A stretch of 60,357 nt of DNA from Alphaproteobacteria bacterium (GCA_030433335.1 JAUILL010000022.1:1-60357); one strand, 5' to 3'; counted from the first letter of the stretch, positions 1-10,073 are shown. Program-made: numbers and translations. Notes: generated by a model from the sequence alone, not told the origin.

Positions 1-296
1 CTTAAACGGTAGCACGCCCGAATAGTTTCAATCGCGACAGATTTATTTAAATATAGCTTTGCACATTTGTACACTTGCAACTGACATAAAACATTGTGGT
101 GACGATGATTTTCGGAACCAAAGCACATTGCAGATGCGCTAAAGAAAATGTCGAAATTCTGCGGTGCGGCGCAACTTTTAGAAAAGAAACTTCCCGAAAG
201 CTGTGTAATTTGCGTGTGAGACCGCCCGCCTGTGGTTGATTTTTCCGTCTGCGGGGTGCAGGTGTCTGTGCGATAGCCAGACTGAAAGCGAAAGAC
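1..296. other. Non-coding region upstream of ilvD
   Basis: No convincing gene is seen. The first 120 bases are AT-rich compared with the rest of the window (for example around 40-60), as expected for a promoter region. The stretch just before ilvD carries only a weak purine-rich site (GAAAGCGAAAG). I looked for an amino-acid-rich leader peptide like the one upstream of leuA and found none: a short reading frame starting near 105 is Cys/Arg-rich and has no Ile/Val/Leu run. No operator or riboswitch is recognised. Confidence 0.5.
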
Positions 297-2135
297 ATGC
301 CCGCATATCGTTCTCGTACAACAACCCACGGCCGTAACATGGCAGGGGCCCGTGGCCTCTGGCGCGCCACCGGCGTGAAAAACTCCGACTTTGGCAAGCC
401 GATCATCGCGATCGTTAACAGCTTTACCCAGTTCGTGCCCGGCCACGTCCACCTAAAGGATCTGGGCCAGTTGGTAGCGCGCGAAGTCGAAGCGGCCGGC
501 GGTATCGCCAAAGAGTTCAACACCATTGCGGTCGATGACGGCATCGCGATGGGCCACGACGGCATGCTGTACTCGCTGCCTTCGCGCGAACTGATTGCGG
601 ACAGCACCGAGTACATGGTGAACGCACACTGCGCCGACGCGATGGTCTGCATCTCGAACTGTGACAAGATCACCCCCGGTATGCTGATGGCCGCCATGCG
701 CCTGAACATCCCCGCGATCTTTGTCTCGGGCGGCCCGATGGAAGCAGGCAAGGTCACGCTGGACGACGGCCGCACCATTGCGCTGGACCTCGTGGATGCG
801 ATGGTTGCCGCAGCGGACGACAAGGTCTCGGACACCGATCTGGCCAAGATCGAAGAAGCCGCTTGCCCGACCTGCGGCTCGTGCTCGGGCATGTTCACCG
901 CGAACTCGATGAACTGTCTGACCGAGGCTCTGGGCTTGTCGCTGCCCGGCAACGGCTCGACCCTCGCGACCCACTCGGCGCGCAAGGGCCTGTTCCTTGA
1001 GGCCGGTCGCCGCATCGTCGAGATCACCAAGCGTTACTACGACGAGAACGACACCAGCGTTCTGCCCCGCAACATCGCCACCAAAGCCGCGTTCGAGAAC
1101 GCCATGGCGCTGGACATCGCGATGGGCGGCTCGACCAACACCGTTCTGCACATCCTCGCTGCGGCGATTGAGGGCGGCGTGGACTTCACCATGGATGATA
1201 TCGACGCGCTGTCGCGCCGCGTGCCTTGCCTCTGCAAGGTCGCGCCGAACAAAGCGGACGTTCACATGGAAGACGTGCACCGCGCGGGCGGCATCATCGG
1301 TATTCTTGGTGAACTGGCCCGTGGTGGTCTGATCGACCGCAGCTGCTCGACTGTGCACGCGCCAACCCTTGGCGATGCGATTGACCAATGGGACATCGCC
1401 GTGTCGCAGAACAACGCAGCGCGCGAACTGTTCCTGGCCGCACCCGGTGGCGTCCCGACCCAAACCGCCTTCAGCCAGAGCAGCACTTGGCCCGATCTGG
1501 ACACAGACCGCACCGGCGGCGTGATCCGTTCGACCGAGGCACCGTTCTCCAAGGACGGCGGTCTGGCGGTTCTGAAGGGCAACATCGCGCTGGACGGCTG
1601 CATCGTGAAAACCGCAGGCGTCGACGAGTCGATCCTGAAGTTCACCGGCCCCGCCAAAGTGTTCGAGAGCCAGGACGCAGCCGTCTACGGCATCCTGAAC
1701 AACAAGGTTCAGGCCGGCGAAGTCGTGGTTATCCGCTACGAAGGCCCCAAGGGCGGCCCGGGCATGCAGGAAATGCTCTATCCGACCAGCTACCTGAAAT
1801 CCAAAGGCCTCGGTAAGGCTTGTGCGCTGATCACCGACGGCCGCTTCTCGGGTGGTACTTCGGGTCTGTCGATTGGCCACGCTTCGCCCGAAGCGGCGGC
1901 TGGTGGGGCGATCGGTCTGGTCCGTGATGGCGACATCATCGAGATCGATATCCCGAACCGCACCATCAATCTGGCCGTGGACGAGGCCGAATTGGCCGCA
2001 CGCCGCACCGCTCAGGACGCCGCTGGCTGGAAACCAGTCGAGCAGCGCAAGCGTCAGGTCTCTCAGGCGCTGAAAGTCTACGCTACCTTTGCGTCTTCGG
2101 CAGACAAGGGCGCGGTAAGGGTTCTACCTGAATAA
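297..2135 (+). CDS. ilvD: Dihydroxy-acid dehydratase
   Basis: Cytoplasmic Fe-S enzyme of branched-chain amino acid synthesis, converting 2,3-dihydroxy-isovalerate and -methylvalerate to the 2-keto acids used for Val, Leu and Ile. The 612-residue product has the usual family length and runs [20 protein letters not shown] at the start. The cluster-binding cysteines are visible in [12 protein letters not shown] (about residue 120) and [11 protein letters not shown] (about residue 195), and the C-terminal swivel domain has [16 protein letters not shown]. The ATG start fits the family; the ribosome-binding site is weak. It is a single-gene unit, followed by a terminator at 2158-2188. The end-product gene leuA lies 30 kb away, so the pathway is not clustered here. 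Identification is secure. Confidence 0.97.
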   Translation: MPAYRSRTTTHGRNMAGARGLWRATGVKNSDFGKPIIAIVNSFTQFVPGHVHLKDLGQLVAREVEAAGGIAKEFNTIAVDDGIAMGHDGMLYSLPSRELIADSTEYMVNAHCADAMVCISNCDKITPGMLMAAMRLNIPAIFVSGGPMEAGKVTLDDGRTIALDLVDAMVAAADDKVSDTDLAKIEEAACPTCGSCSGMFTANSMNCLTEALGLSLPGNGSTLATHSARKGLFLEAGRRIVEITKRYYDENDTSVLPRNIATKAAFENAMALDIAMGGSTNTVLHILAAAIEGGVDFTMDDIDALSRRVPCLCKVAPNKADVHMEDVHRAGGIIGILGELARGGLIDRSCSTVHAPTLGDAIDQWDIAVSQNNAARELFLAAPGGVPTQTAFSQSSTWPDLDTDRTGGVIRSTEAPFSKDGGLAVLKGNIALDGCIVKTAGVDESILKFTGPAKVFESQDAAVYGILNNKVQAGEVVVIRYEGPKGGPGMQEMLYPTSYLKSKGLGKACALITDGRFSGGTSGLSIGHASPEAAAGGAIGLVRDGDIIEIDIPNRTINLAVDEAELAARRTAQDAAGWKPVEQRKRQVSQALKVYATFASSADKGAVRVLPE

Positions 2136-2157
2136 GCCCCCCAGCGATAAACAAAAA

Positions 2158-2188
2158 AAGCCCCGTCCGCTTCTGCGTGACGGGGCTT
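2158..2188. terminator. Bidirectional intrinsic terminator between ilvD and the DUF922 gene
   Basis: AAGCCCCGTC and GACGGGGCTT form a perfect 10-bp stem with an 11-nt loop. On the plus strand it is followed by TTCTAGTTT; on the minus strand it is followed by a run of seven T. It therefore fits better as the terminator of the minus-strand gene at 2243-2923, while also serving ilvD. Confidence 0.85.
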
Positions 2189-2242
2189 CTAGTTTGGCTT
2201 CATTGGTACGAGGGAAGGTGAAGCCTTGGGTAATTCCGTGCC

Positions 2243-2923
2243 TCAGCGGCAGATGTTGTATTCGCGGCGGTAGTTGCTCTCGGTGTCCATGTGGCGGTCT
2301 TTGTTATCAGCGACGGCGTCGTGCTGGTTGTTGATTTGGTGCAGCACGTTCAAGGTCCGCTGCATCAGGGCGTCTTTTACGGCGCGCGGGTCGCTCCCTG
2401 CCTTGATCACCATCCCACCGTTGCCGCGCAGACGGCTGGCCAGATTGCGGCGCACGTCGTTGCTAAAGCTGCGGATATAGGTGTTGTGGTTCTGCACGTG
2501 CTGTTGTTCATGGCTAAGAGTAACGCGGTATTCGCAGCTGTTGCGTCGGATGCGCGGGTTGATCCATATCTTGGGCTGGATCGTGCCGGTTTGAACCTGA
2601 ATTGCCTTGATGCGGACGCAGCTACCGGCGCTGGTGTTCACCATTTCCCACTGGAAATTCGCTTTGAAGGCCCGCTTGAGCTCGGCGAGGCCCTGAATGC
2701 GCCAGCCTGCTTTGATCTTTTTGCTGAAGCTTGCGGGCTGCGATTTAGTGATCTGTGCAGGTTGAATATTTTCGACGACCTGCACGATCGGAGGCTGACC
2801 GCACAGTTGTGCGAGTTGCTTTGCCGAAGGAGGTTTGGCAGCGAAGGCCGGTGTTGCTAGTCCTGCAATCACAGCTAACACTGCGGCAGCTTTGATAGTG
2901 ATTTTTGTAACAGTCCCGAACAT
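2243..2923 (-). CDS. Exported DUF922-type putative zinc protease
   Basis: The 226-residue product begins with a typical Sec signal peptide (residues 1-28, ending ATPAFA-A), so it should act in the periplasm. An HExxH-type motif, SHEQQHVQNH, lies at residues 137-146 (H138, E139, H142) and resembles the metal site of DUF922, a family described as predicted secreted zinc-dependent proteases. Four cysteines in the mature part could form disulfides. I chose the ATG at 2923 because it places the signal peptide at the N-terminus; an upstream in-frame start at 3049 would bury it. It is a lone gene with its own strong terminator. Substrate and physiological role cannot be read from the sequence. The protease assignment rests on the motif and family resemblance only. 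Confidence 0.75.
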   Translation of the reverse strand: MFGTVTKITIKAAAVLAVIAGLATPAFAAKPPSAKQLAQLCGQPPIVQVVENIQPAQITKSQPASFSKKIKAGWRIQGLAELKRAFKANFQWEMVNTSAGSCVRIKAIQVQTGTIQPKIWINPRIRRNSCEYRVTLSHEQQHVQNHNTYIRSFSNDVRRNLASRLRGNGGMVIKAGSDPRAVKDALMQRTLNVLHQINNQHDAVADNKDRHMDTESNYRREYNICR

Positions 2924-3357
2924 TGCGGCCCCCAAATTTTCCCTCTGGTGAGAACCGGCCCGTGTGAACCGATCCTGTCCCGACCGATCTCCTTTTGCTC
3001 GGGACACCCTTATATTGCTGGGGTTTGAGGGCGCCGTCCTGACCGCCATTGGTCAGAAGGATTGCGTTTTCGACTACCCGGAGAGGGCCGAAGAGTGGTC
3101 GGATACGCCCGCAGGATCGTAACATCGCTTCAAGATGTATCGGTAATCTCACTAAGTGATAAAAATTATCCTGATGGGCGTATCCATCAGTTCAGATCAA
3201 AAACACCCAAAAGGTGGTCTCTTGCCCGCTCGTTAGTTTTCCGCTGCCCGAATGATGTCGCCGAGGGCATTTGGAGGCGGCGGTGCATTTTGTCGGAACG
3301 CTATTCCGTCTGGGTAGTTGAGACACCGAAAGTTCCGATATTGCAGTGGGTAGGATA
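2924..3357. other. Intergenic region with divergent promoters; no gene seen
   Basis: This 434-base gap separates two divergently transcribed genes. It contains a perfect 11-bp palindrome, TCACTAAGTGA, at 3149-3159 in an AT-rich patch, and GATGG-N6-CCATC just after it at about 3174-3190. Either could be an operator, but there is no regulator gene next door to pair with them. No convincing small ORF with a ribosome-binding site is visible. Confidence 0.4.
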
Positions 3358-4266
3358 ATGATCTCGACTTTAGGATTGATTCTCGCAGTACTGGTTTTGA
3401 TCGCAGTGTTGATCGCGGGATCGCACTGGCTGCATTCCGAAAAGCATCCGATTCCCCCGCAGCCGGACGGCTCCGTTCGACTCGCCACCTACAACGTGCA
3501 CTATATCAAGCTGCAGGAAGAGACGGGCCAGTGGTCGATCGAGGATTGGCATCGTCGCAAAGAGCCGCTGAACACTGCGTTCCGCGCGATTGCCCCTGAC
3601 ATTATCACCTTTCAAGAGATGGAGAGCTTTGCCGCCGAGAATGGGGACGAGTTCAATCTGGCTCGTGACTACCTCCTCGAGCGGAACCCCGAGTATAGCT
3701 TCGCGGCGCGGGGGGACTGGACCTATTGCCCCATGACCCAGCCGATCTTTTACCGGACAAGTCGCTTCGAGTTGCTGGATGAGGGGTCGTTTGCCTTCCC
3801 CGAAACCTACAAGCGGATGCGACATACTTGCGAGGTCGGCGGCTACCCGTATTTCGCGTCATGGGTGAAGCTCAAGGTGCTGGCGACGGGACAGACCCTG
3901 CGTGTCGTGAACATGCACCTAGATTACTGTAATCAAAAGAACCGTCGCAAATCAGCGGAACTGATCAGCAAGCACATCGACCCGTGGATCGCGGACGGTG
4001 AGCATGTGGTGCTGATGGGGGACTTCAACTCTTGGGATGGGATGCGGCCCCTGCGTGTACTGGCACGTCGAGGTCTGAACATCCCGAAAATCGCGGGTTC
4101 AACCTTCCACTTCAATCGCGGCCTTCACCTCTTTGCTGCGATTGACCACATGGGTTTCTCGCAGAACATCCGCGTTGGCACGTCACCCGTCGTGGTCCGC
4201 GAGAAGTTCCTCGGCGAGTTTCCGTCCGACCACTATCCCTTGCTTGCGGACGTCTATTTGGACTGA
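3358..4266 (+). CDS. Endonuclease/exonuclease/phosphatase (EEP) family protein, membrane-anchored
   Basis: The product of about 302 residues has one N-terminal membrane segment (residues 3-24) followed by an EEP/DNase I-like domain. Family motifs visible are the metal-binding glutamate in TFQEME, VVNMHLDYCNQ, the Asp/Asn pair in LMGDFNSWDG and the terminal [10 protein letters not shown]. Members include phosphodiesterases, sphingomyelinase-like enzymes and nucleases acting on phosphate esters, probably here on the outer face of the inner membrane or in the periplasm. Substrate is not predictable. I prefer the ATG at 3358; a GTG at 3346 in frame is possible. Its last 13 bases overlap the end of the convergent iclR-type gene. 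Confidence 0.8.
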   Translation: MISTLGLILAVLVLIAVLIAGSHWLHSEKHPIPPQPDGSVRLATYNVHYIKLQEETGQWSIEDWHRRKEPLNTAFRAIAPDIITFQEMESFAAENGDEFNLARDYLLERNPEYSFAARGDWTYCPMTQPIFYRTSRFELLDEGSFAFPETYKRMRHTCEVGGYPYFASWVKLKVLATGQTLRVVNMHLDYCNQKNRRKSAELISKHIDPWIADGEHVVLMGDFNSWDGMRPLRVLARRGLNIPKIAGSTFHFNRGLHLFAAIDHMGFSQNIRVGTSPVVVREKFLGEFPSDHYPLLADVYLD

Positions 4267-5039
4267 GTTGGCGGCGTGCCCCCAAGTTGCTGGGTTAGTT
4301 CGTCGGCAGCTTTGCGGATCTGACGTCCAATCGAATCGAGACGTGCATCTGTGATACGGGCGGCCAGTCCACTGACACTGATCGCGCAGACTGCCTCGCC
4401 CTGAGGGGACCAGACTTCGGCCGCCACACAGCGCAGCCCGGTCACATGCTCTTCGTCATCCAAGGCGTATCCACGCTCACGCGTCTTGCGAATATCGACG
4501 AACACCTCGTCCAAAGAGCGGAGGCTTTTCGATGTCATCGGGGGCAATCCAGCCCGAACGGCCAGAGCCTTGATGTCTTCGTCTGTCCATGTGGCGACGA
4601 TCGCCTTGCCCATTCCGCTGCAGAAAACCGGCACCTGCCCACCGGGGTTCGAGATGGCGCGCATGATCTCTCGGCTTTCGACCTGACTGATGGTCACGAG
4701 TTGGTTGCCGTCCAGAATCCCCAAATTCGCCGTTTCACGTGTAACATCTCTGAGTCGCTTGAGAAATGGCAGGGCGGGGGCCACGAAATTGCGCCGTTTG
4801 CCAAAGGCAGAACCCACTGCAAAAGCTTCTCTCCCCACGTGCCAAAGAGTGGTTTCAGGCTCGAATTGCGTAAACCCGTGCTGCTCTAATGTGGTCAGCA
4901 ACCGATGGGCCGTCGACACAGCAAGGCCAGTCATCCGCGCCAAGTCAGAGACGCGCATCCCGTCGTCCGACCGCGCCAACTCTTGCAGCAGGATCAGCGC
5001 GCGGCTGACAGACTGGACACCATCTTTGGGGCTTTTCAT
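4254..5039 (-). CDS. IclR-family transcriptional regulator, probably of glyoxylate metabolism
   Basis: A winged-helix N-terminal domain ([13 protein letters not shown], then [20 protein letters not shown]) is followed by the IclR effector-binding domain (about residues 75-250). The gene is divergent from malate synthase G, which suggests it regulates glcB and the following GlcG-like gene in response to a small acid such as glyoxylate; this is inference from position. I choose the ATG at 5039, which has GAGGT 6 nt upstream and yields the usual short N-terminal tail. Starts at 5051 and 5093 are open, but the latter would run through the operator-like palindrome at 5063-5081. The stop overlaps the convergent EEP gene. 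Confidence 0.88.
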   Translation of the reverse strand: MKSPKDGVQSVSRALILLQELARSDDGMRVSDLARMTGLAVSTAHRLLTTLEQHGFTQFEPETTLWHVGREAFAVGSAFGKRRNFVAPALPFLKRLRDVTRETANLGILDGNQLVTISQVESREIMRAISNPGGQVPVFCSGMGKAIVATWTDEDIKALAVRAGLPPMTSKSLRSLDEVFVDIRKTRERGYALDDEEHVTGLRCVAAEVWSPQGEAVCAISVSGLAARITDARLDSIGRQIRKAADELTQQLGGTPPTQSK

Positions 5040-5062
5040 TTTGGACCTCATGTTTCCCGCAT

Positions 5063-5081
5063 TGTGAAAAACCTTTTTCCA
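5063..5081. promoter_or_regulatory. Putative IclR-type operator in the iclR-glcB intergenic region
   Basis: The sequence TGTGAAAAACCTTTTTCCA contains a perfect inverted repeat GAAAAA-CC-TTTTTC, extended to an imperfect TG...CA palindrome. Many IclR-family operators have the form TGGAAA...TTTCCA. It lies between the divergent regulator and malate synthase genes, where a shared operator is expected. Binding is inferred. Confidence 0.5.
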
Positions 5082-5137
5082 TTTGTCACCCATTTCGAGT
5101 GGGCGAGCTATCTGTCCTCTCAGAAATGGAGAACGTC

Positions 5138-7267
5138 ATGACCAATTATGTTGAACGCCAAGGTCTGCAGGTTGCCGCACCGCTGGCCGCACTGATCGAA
5201 GAACAGGTGCTGTTGAACGTGACCCCCGACGTGTTTTGGTCGGGCTACGCGCAGATGCTGCGCGACTTGATGCCAAAGAACGCGGCCCTGTTGGCAAAGC
5301 GTGATGAGCTACAAGCAAAGATCGATGCTTGGCACAAAGAGCGCCAAGGCCAGCAGATCGACGCGGCTGAATACCAGTCGTTCCTGAAAGAAATCGGCTA
5401 TCTGCTGGACGAACCCGCGCCGTTCGCTGTGGACACTCAGAACGTCGACCCAGAGATTGCGACCATCGCCGGACCGCAGCTTGTGGTTCCCGTGATGAAC
5501 GCGCGCTTTGCGTTGAATGCTGCGAATGCGCGCTGGGGCTCGCTGTATGATGCGCTCTACGGCACTGACGCAATCGAAGGCAAACCCGAGGGCAAAGGCT
5601 ACGACGCAGCCCGCGGCGCACAGGTCATCGCTTGGGCCCGCGGTCATCTGGACAAAGCAACACCGCTGGCGAAAGGCGCGTGGGCCGACGTTCAGGCGCT
5701 GGAAGTGCGGGATGGTGCGCTGGTTGTCACCGTAGCCGGTGCTGAAACCGCTCTGGCCGATCCGTCGCAATTCGCGGGCTATACTGAGCGTGGCAATGTC
5801 TTCCTGCGCCAGAATGGTCTGCTGATCGAGATCGTGATCGACCCGACCTCGACCATCGGCAAAGATGACCCCGCGGGCATCTCTGACATTCGTCTGGAAA
5901 GCGCACTGACCGCCATTCAAGACTGCGAGGACTCGGTCGCCGCTGTTGATGCCGAAGACAAATGCGTCGCCTATGCCAACTGGCTGGGTCTGATGAAAGG
6001 CGATCTGGCGGAAAGCTTTGAGAAGGGCGGCAAGCAGCTGACCCGTACTCTGAGCCCCGACGTCACCTACCTGACCCCCGAGGGCAAGCCCGCCATCCAC
6101 CCCGGCCGAGCGCTGCTGTTGGTTCGCAACGTGGGTCACTTGATGACCACCGATGCGGTCCTGCTGGACGGTCAGGAAACACCTGAAGGCATGCTGGACG
6201 CCGCCGTGACCGTGGCTGCTGCGATGCATGATCTGGCGAAATCCACGAACAACAACTCGCGCTCGGGTTCGGTGTACGTGGTGAAGCCCAAGATGCACGG
6301 CCCCGAAGAAGTCGCGTTTGCGAACGAGATGTATGGCCGCGTCGAGGATATCCTTGGCCTGCCCCGCAACACAGTCAAATTGGGTGTGATGGACGAAGAG
6401 CGCCGCACCTCGGCGAACCTTTTGGCGTGCATCAAAGAGGTCAAAGAGCGCTGCGTATTCATCAACACTGGCTTCCTTGACCGGACCGGCGACGAGATCC
6501 ACACCTCGATGTACGCAGGACCCGTGGTCCCCAAGGGCGAGATGAAGGATGCCGCATGGCTGACCGCTTATGAGGCCGGGAACGTTGACGCGGGCTTGGC
6601 CGCTGGCATGGTCGGCAAAGGCCAGATCGGCAAAGGCATGTGGGCCAAGCCCGATGCGATGGCCGAGATGCTGGAGGTCAAAATCGGCCACCCCAAAGCC
6701 GGTGCGAACACCGCGTGGGTTCCCAGCCCCACAGCTGCGACATTGCACGCGACCCATTACTATCAGGTGAATGTTGCATCTCTGCAGGAAGAGCTGAAGG
6801 GCCGCGAGAAGGCCAGCCGCGATGCGTTGCTGACCCTGCCGCTGATGATCGGTCGCAACCTGTCCGACGCCGAAGTGACCCGTGAGCTGGATAACTCCTG
6901 CCAGTCGATCTTGGGCTACGTTGTGCGCTGGGTCGATATGGGGATCGGCTGTTCGAAGGTGCCGGACATTAACGATGTGGGCCTGATGGAAGACCGCGCG
7001 ACCTTGCGGATCAGTTCGCAGTATCTGGCGAATTGGCTGATCCACGGCATCTGTTCGGAGCAAGAAGTGCTGGATTCGCTGAAGCGTATGGCTCTGAAAG
7101 TGGACGCTCAGAACGCAAACGATCCTGCCTACACCGCGATGGCGCCGGCCTATGACGGCCCTGCGTTCAAAGCAGCCTGCGATCTGGTGTTCAAAGGGGC
7201 CGAGCAGCCTTCGGGCTATACCGAGCCGCTGCTGCACGCCGCGCGCCGTGTGGCCAAAGCAAGCTAA
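5138..7267 (+). CDS. glcB: Malate synthase G
   Basis: Condenses glyoxylate with acetyl-CoA to malate in the cytoplasm, feeding C2 units (acetate, glycolate, or products of ethylmalonyl-CoA-type routes) into central metabolism. The product of 709 residues has the length of the G isoform (about 720) rather than the A isoform (about 530). It shows the N-terminal helical clasp, the family stretch [28 protein letters not shown] and [19 protein letters not shown]. The ATG at 5138 is chosen over in-frame upstream codons because GGAGAA sits 5 nt before it and the protein then begins [11 protein letters not shown]. It is probably co-transcribed with the gene 12 nt downstream and controlled by the divergent IclR regulator. 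Confidence 0.97.
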   Translation: MTNYVERQGLQVAAPLAALIEEQVLLNVTPDVFWSGYAQMLRDLMPKNAALLAKRDELQAKIDAWHKERQGQQIDAAEYQSFLKEIGYLLDEPAPFAVDTQNVDPEIATIAGPQLVVPVMNARFALNAANARWGSLYDALYGTDAIEGKPEGKGYDAARGAQVIAWARGHLDKATPLAKGAWADVQALEVRDGALVVTVAGAETALADPSQFAGYTERGNVFLRQNGLLIEIVIDPTSTIGKDDPAGISDIRLESALTAIQDCEDSVAAVDAEDKCVAYANWLGLMKGDLAESFEKGGKQLTRTLSPDVTYLTPEGKPAIHPGRALLLVRNVGHLMTTDAVLLDGQETPEGMLDAAVTVAAAMHDLAKSTNNNSRSGSVYVVKPKMHGPEEVAFANEMYGRVEDILGLPRNTVKLGVMDEERRTSANLLACIKEVKERCVFINTGFLDRTGDEIHTSMYAGPVVPKGEMKDAAWLTAYEAGNVDAGLAAGMVGKGQIGKGMWAKPDAMAEMLEVKIGHPKAGANTAWVPSPTAATLHATHYYQVNVASLQEELKGREKASRDALLTLPLMIGRNLSDAEVTRELDNSCQSILGYVVRWVDMGIGCSKVPDINDVGLMEDRATLRISSQYLANWLIHGICSEQEVLDSLKRMALKVDAQNANDPAYTAMAPAYDGPAFKAACDLVFKGAEQPSGYTEPLLHAARRVAKAS

Positions 7268-7279
7268 GGAGAAACGACT

Positions 7280-7696
7280 ATGATGACTGTACAACGTCTG
7301 GATTTGGCGGACGCAACCAAGATGCTTGCCGGTGCCCGCGCCAAGGCCGAAGAGATCGGCGTGCCCATGTGCATCGCCATTACCGATGATGGTGGCAATC
7401 TGATCGCGTTCGAACGCATGGACGGTGGCAAGGTCACCAGCACCACCATCGCGATCGACAAAAGCTTTACCGCGTCGGGCGCAAAGAAGGCGACCCACGA
7501 GTACGGCGCAATCAGCCAGCCAGAGGGCCCGACCCATGGCATCAACAGCGCGATCGGCGGTCGCTTGATGGTCGTCGGCGGTGGCCTTCCGGTCATGGTG
7601 GACGGTGCGTGCGTCGGGGGAATCGGTGTCAGTTCGGGCACCCCTGCGCAGGATATGGAAGTCGCTCAGGCGGGAATCACCGCGCTCGGACTGTGA
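7280..7696 (+). CDS. GlcG/HbpS family (DUF336) protein
   Basis: A small 138-residue soluble protein of the GlcG/HbpS (DUF336) family, with ITDDGGNLIAFERMDG and GIGVSSGTPAQDMEVA near the ends of the fold. Related proteins are found in glycolate operons and in haem-binding or corrinoid contexts. Its biochemical role is not settled. It starts 12 nt after malate synthase G with AAGGAGA before the ATG (a second ATG follows at once), so the two form an operon. The neighbourhood supports a role in glycolate/glyoxylate use. A hairpin terminator follows. Confidence 0.88.
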   Translation: MMTVQRLDLADATKMLAGARAKAEEIGVPMCIAITDDGGNLIAFERMDGGKVTSTTIAIDKSFTASGAKKATHEYGAISQPEGPTHGINSAIGGRLMVVGGGLPVMVDGACVGGIGVSSGTPAQDMEVAQAGITALGL

Positions 7697-7727
7697 ACTG
7701 ACCTCCCAGAAAAGTAGTTACAATTGT

Positions 7728-7756
7728 ACGGCTCTCCATCGGGGAGCCGTTTCGCT
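7728..7756 (+). terminator. Terminator of the glcB operon
   Basis: ACGGCTCTCC and GGGGAGCCGT pair over 10 bp (one G-T wobble) around a 3-nt ATC loop, followed by a short pyrimidine tract. It lies 31 nt after the stop codon of the GlcG-like gene. Confidence 0.75.
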
Positions 7757-8152
7757 TTGCCCCCTGCGGAAAGCGATGCATGCCTCATTTTCCACGATTT
7801 TTTGGCAAAATTCGTAATTTTGAATTAACAAAACTATAGCCGTAGGGCTGTATTTTATCGCCTATGGAGTGTGCGAATAATGCCTAGGAATATAAGGCTA
7901 CGTCCCAACTGCGATCTCATGCCATGCCAAGATAGCGCGCCCGCTCAAACGTGAAAATCTCGGTAAAAGGTCTGCCATAATTGGCAGAAAATCCTATGCA
8001 AATGGGGAGGGGGTGTCCGAATGAAACCCTGAAATAGCCTTTAAAACAAGGGTGTTGCCATTGGTCCGTCCAAAATAAACCGTAAGCTTTGGTAAAGTAG
8101 AAAGAGGGACATCCTTCTTTGCAACCAAGCCAAAACTCGGACCAAGGACGCC
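7757..8152. other. AT-rich upstream region of the RTX protease gene
   Basis: No gene is supported here. The region is markedly AT-richer than its surroundings and carries two inverted repeats: AAAATT-CGT-AATTTT at 7807-7821 and TCTGCCA-TAAT-TGGCAGA at 7971-7988. The second is a good candidate operator or small hairpin for control of the secreted protease. The start codon at 8153 is preceded by AAGGA. Confidence 0.45.
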
Positions 8153-9943
8153 ATGTGCACCATCTGCAATGAACTCAGACCACAAGCCGCGGACTGCGAC
8201 TTTGCACCCACTAGCTTGACCGCAGCAGACGCAGATGTCGCGTCTGATAGTGTAAGTTATTCCACCGCCGCCTATGAGGAGAGCGCCAAGCCAGTTGAGG
8301 GAACGCTAGACGAACTAGCTGAATATCTGATCGAGGGGTATTGGGCGGGTAACGGAGCACCGCAGCGATCTTTTGCGGCGAACTCGTCTACGACCGTCAT
8401 CACAGTCGATCTCACAGAACTGACAAGCGAAGGTCAGCAACTTGCCCGATGGGCATTTGAGATGTGGGAGATGGTCGCTGATATCCAGTTCGTCGAAACG
8501 ACAGACACTGCAGATATTACCTTCTCGGACGACTACTCCGGTGCCTACTGCAACACCAACTATTCTGGTGAGACTATCACGAGCGCTTTCGTAAACGTTT
8601 CGGAAAGCTGGCTCGGCTCGTACGGCACAACGATCGATAGCTATTCGTTCTCGACCTATGTCCACGAGATCGGGCACGCTCTCGGATTGGGGCACATGGG
8701 TGACTACAACGGCTATGCGTCCTACAATAAAAACGCCGTGTTTTCGAATGACAGCTACCAAGTATCGGTGATGTCTTACTTCAGCCAGACAGAGAACCCA
8801 ACGGTTTCAGCCGATTACGCGGACCCAATCACTGCAATGATGGCTGACATTCTGGCAATACAGACCATCTACGGAGAAGCCAGCAGCTCTTCGGCGACAG
8901 CTGGCGATACGGTCTACGGGATTGGCTCTACCCTCGAGAATGTTCTGGGTGATTTGCTGGAAATTGCGATCACGGGTCAAACCACAAGCAGCTACAACGG
9001 TGAGCCGGTTGCTGTGACGCTCTATGATCATTCTGGCACGGATACCATCGATTTTAGTTCGCTTTCGACTGCAGATAATATTGACTTGGCGCAAGAGAGT
9101 TTCTCCGATGTTGCGGGATATGAGGGCATCCTTGCGATCGCGCGCGGGACAGTTATCGAGAATGTCTATTCTGGCGGGGGCAATGATACCTTGTCTGGGA
9201 ATGGAGCTGACAACGAGCTGCACGCAGGTCTCGGAAGTGATCGCGCTTACGGCCGCGGAGGAAACGACACCCTTCTCGGCGAAGACGGAAATGACCGGCT
9301 CTTCGGTGGATCTGGAGAGGATGTGCTGAGCGGTGGGACCGGAGATGACTCCTTGATCGGGAACGGTCAGAACGACATTCTCTATGGTGGTTCGGGTGAT
9401 GACACTTTGAAAGGTGGCAGCGGCAAGGACTCTCTTTTTGGCGATGAAGGTGCGGATTTCCTCTCGGGCAACGGCAAGCGCGACAACCTCTATGGCAGTG
9501 ACGGCGATGACGTGTTGCTTGGCGGTGGCGGCAATGACCGGCTTTTCGGCGGTACAGGGAATGATTTGCTCTATGGCAACAAGGGGAAAGATTACCTAGC
9601 TGGAGGAGAGGGTGACGATACGCTGACCGGGGGTGCACATAACGATACGCTTTCCGGGGGCATGGATGACGATATTCTGACCGGAGGCAAAGGCGCGGAC
9701 ACATTTGTGTTTGAGGCCAGTGATGGCGATGATGTGATAACTGACTTCTCGACCAAAGACGGGGATATTCTGCAGTTGTCTTCTGATCTCTGGGCGGACG
9801 GAGCGGACGAAGAATTCGATTTGTCGACCCATGTCAGTGTGTCTAATGGTGATGTGCTAGTCAGCACCGATACCGGAGATAGTCTTACGCTCGAAGGGAT
9901 CTCGAGCATCGAGGCTATCCTCGGCAATTCGCAGATTATCTGA
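8153..9943 (+). CDS. Serralysin-like M10 metalloprotease with RTX repeats
   Basis: A 596-residue secreted protease. The catalytic zinc site HEIGHALGLGH begins at residue 171 (HExxHxxGxxH), and the Met-turn VMSYF follows at residue 207, as in metzincins of the M10B group. Roughly residues 340-535 are about 19-20 tandem nine-residue RTX calcium-binding repeats (GGxGxDxLx), ending GKGADTFVFE, typical of serralysin C-termini. There is no Sec signal; export should be by a type I secretion system reading the C-terminus, and calcium outside the cell should fold the repeats. No ABC exporter, membrane-fusion protein or protease inhibitor gene lies nearby, so the exporter must be encoded elsewhere. Codon use is more AT-rich than the neighbours. 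It is a single-gene unit with terminator. Confidence 0.92.
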   Translation: MCTICNELRPQAADCDFAPTSLTAADADVASDSVSYSTAAYEESAKPVEGTLDELAEYLIEGYWAGNGAPQRSFAANSSTTVITVDLTELTSEGQQLARWAFEMWEMVADIQFVETTDTADITFSDDYSGAYCNTNYSGETITSAFVNVSESWLGSYGTTIDSYSFSTYVHEIGHALGLGHMGDYNGYASYNKNAVFSNDSYQVSVMSYFSQTENPTVSADYADPITAMMADILAIQTIYGEASSSSATAGDTVYGIGSTLENVLGDLLEIAITGQTTSSYNGEPVAVTLYDHSGTDTIDFSSLSTADNIDLAQESFSDVAGYEGILAIARGTVIENVYSGGGNDTLSGNGADNELHAGLGSDRAYGRGGNDTLLGEDGNDRLFGGSGEDVLSGGTGDDSLIGNGQNDILYGGSGDDTLKGGSGKDSLFGDEGADFLSGNGKRDNLYGSDGDDVLLGGGGNDRLFGGTGNDLLYGNKGKDYLAGGEGDDTLTGGAHNDTLSGGMDDDILTGGKGADTFVFEASDGDDVITDFSTKDGDILQLSSDLWADGADEEFDLSTHVSVSNGDVLVSTDTGDSLTLEGISSIEAILGNSQII

Positions 9944-10010
9944 GCGAAGTTTAGCATAACTTCGCGCGTTGCTGGCTTTCCAAGCGCATCGCGGTTAGTC
10001 AAAAAGAACG

Positions 10011-10040
10011 GCCCGCCGGTGAATTTTGTGGCGGGCTTCC
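10011..10040 (+). terminator. Terminator after the RTX protease gene
   Basis: GCCCGCC and GGCGGGC form a 7-bp GC stem with a 12-nt loop, followed by TTCCTCTT. An A-rich tract precedes it, so it could also work on the minus strand. Confidence 0.65.
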
Positions 10041-10073
10041 TCTTGATTGGCGGCCGCGAGGATCAACGCGCAT

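Noticed and set aside
105..242. Short Cys/Arg-rich frame upstream of ilvD as a leader peptide
   Set aside because: It has no run of Ile, Val or Leu codons and no attenuator-like stem downstream.
2243..3049. Longer N-terminus for the DUF922 protein starting at 3049
   Set aside because: It would bury the signal peptide behind 42 residues of low-complexity sequence.
5309..7537. A 742-codon open frame on the minus strand opposite malate synthase G
   Set aside because: It has no recognisable domain or ribosome-binding site and mirrors the strong third-position GC bias of glcB. The same applies to long antisense frames opposite ilvD (453-1880), leuA (31735-33156) and serA (42467-44068).
7994..8185. 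Small minus-strand frame in the region upstream of the RTX protease
   Set aside because: It overlaps the protease start, lacks a good ribosome-binding site, and its codon use is not like its neighbours.
9153..9943. Possible tandem-repeat array or CRISPR-like pattern
   Set aside because: The periodicity is 27 bases in frame and encodes the RTX nonapeptides; there are no unique spacers. The 69-base periodicity at 35800-37100 is likewise the MORN repeats.
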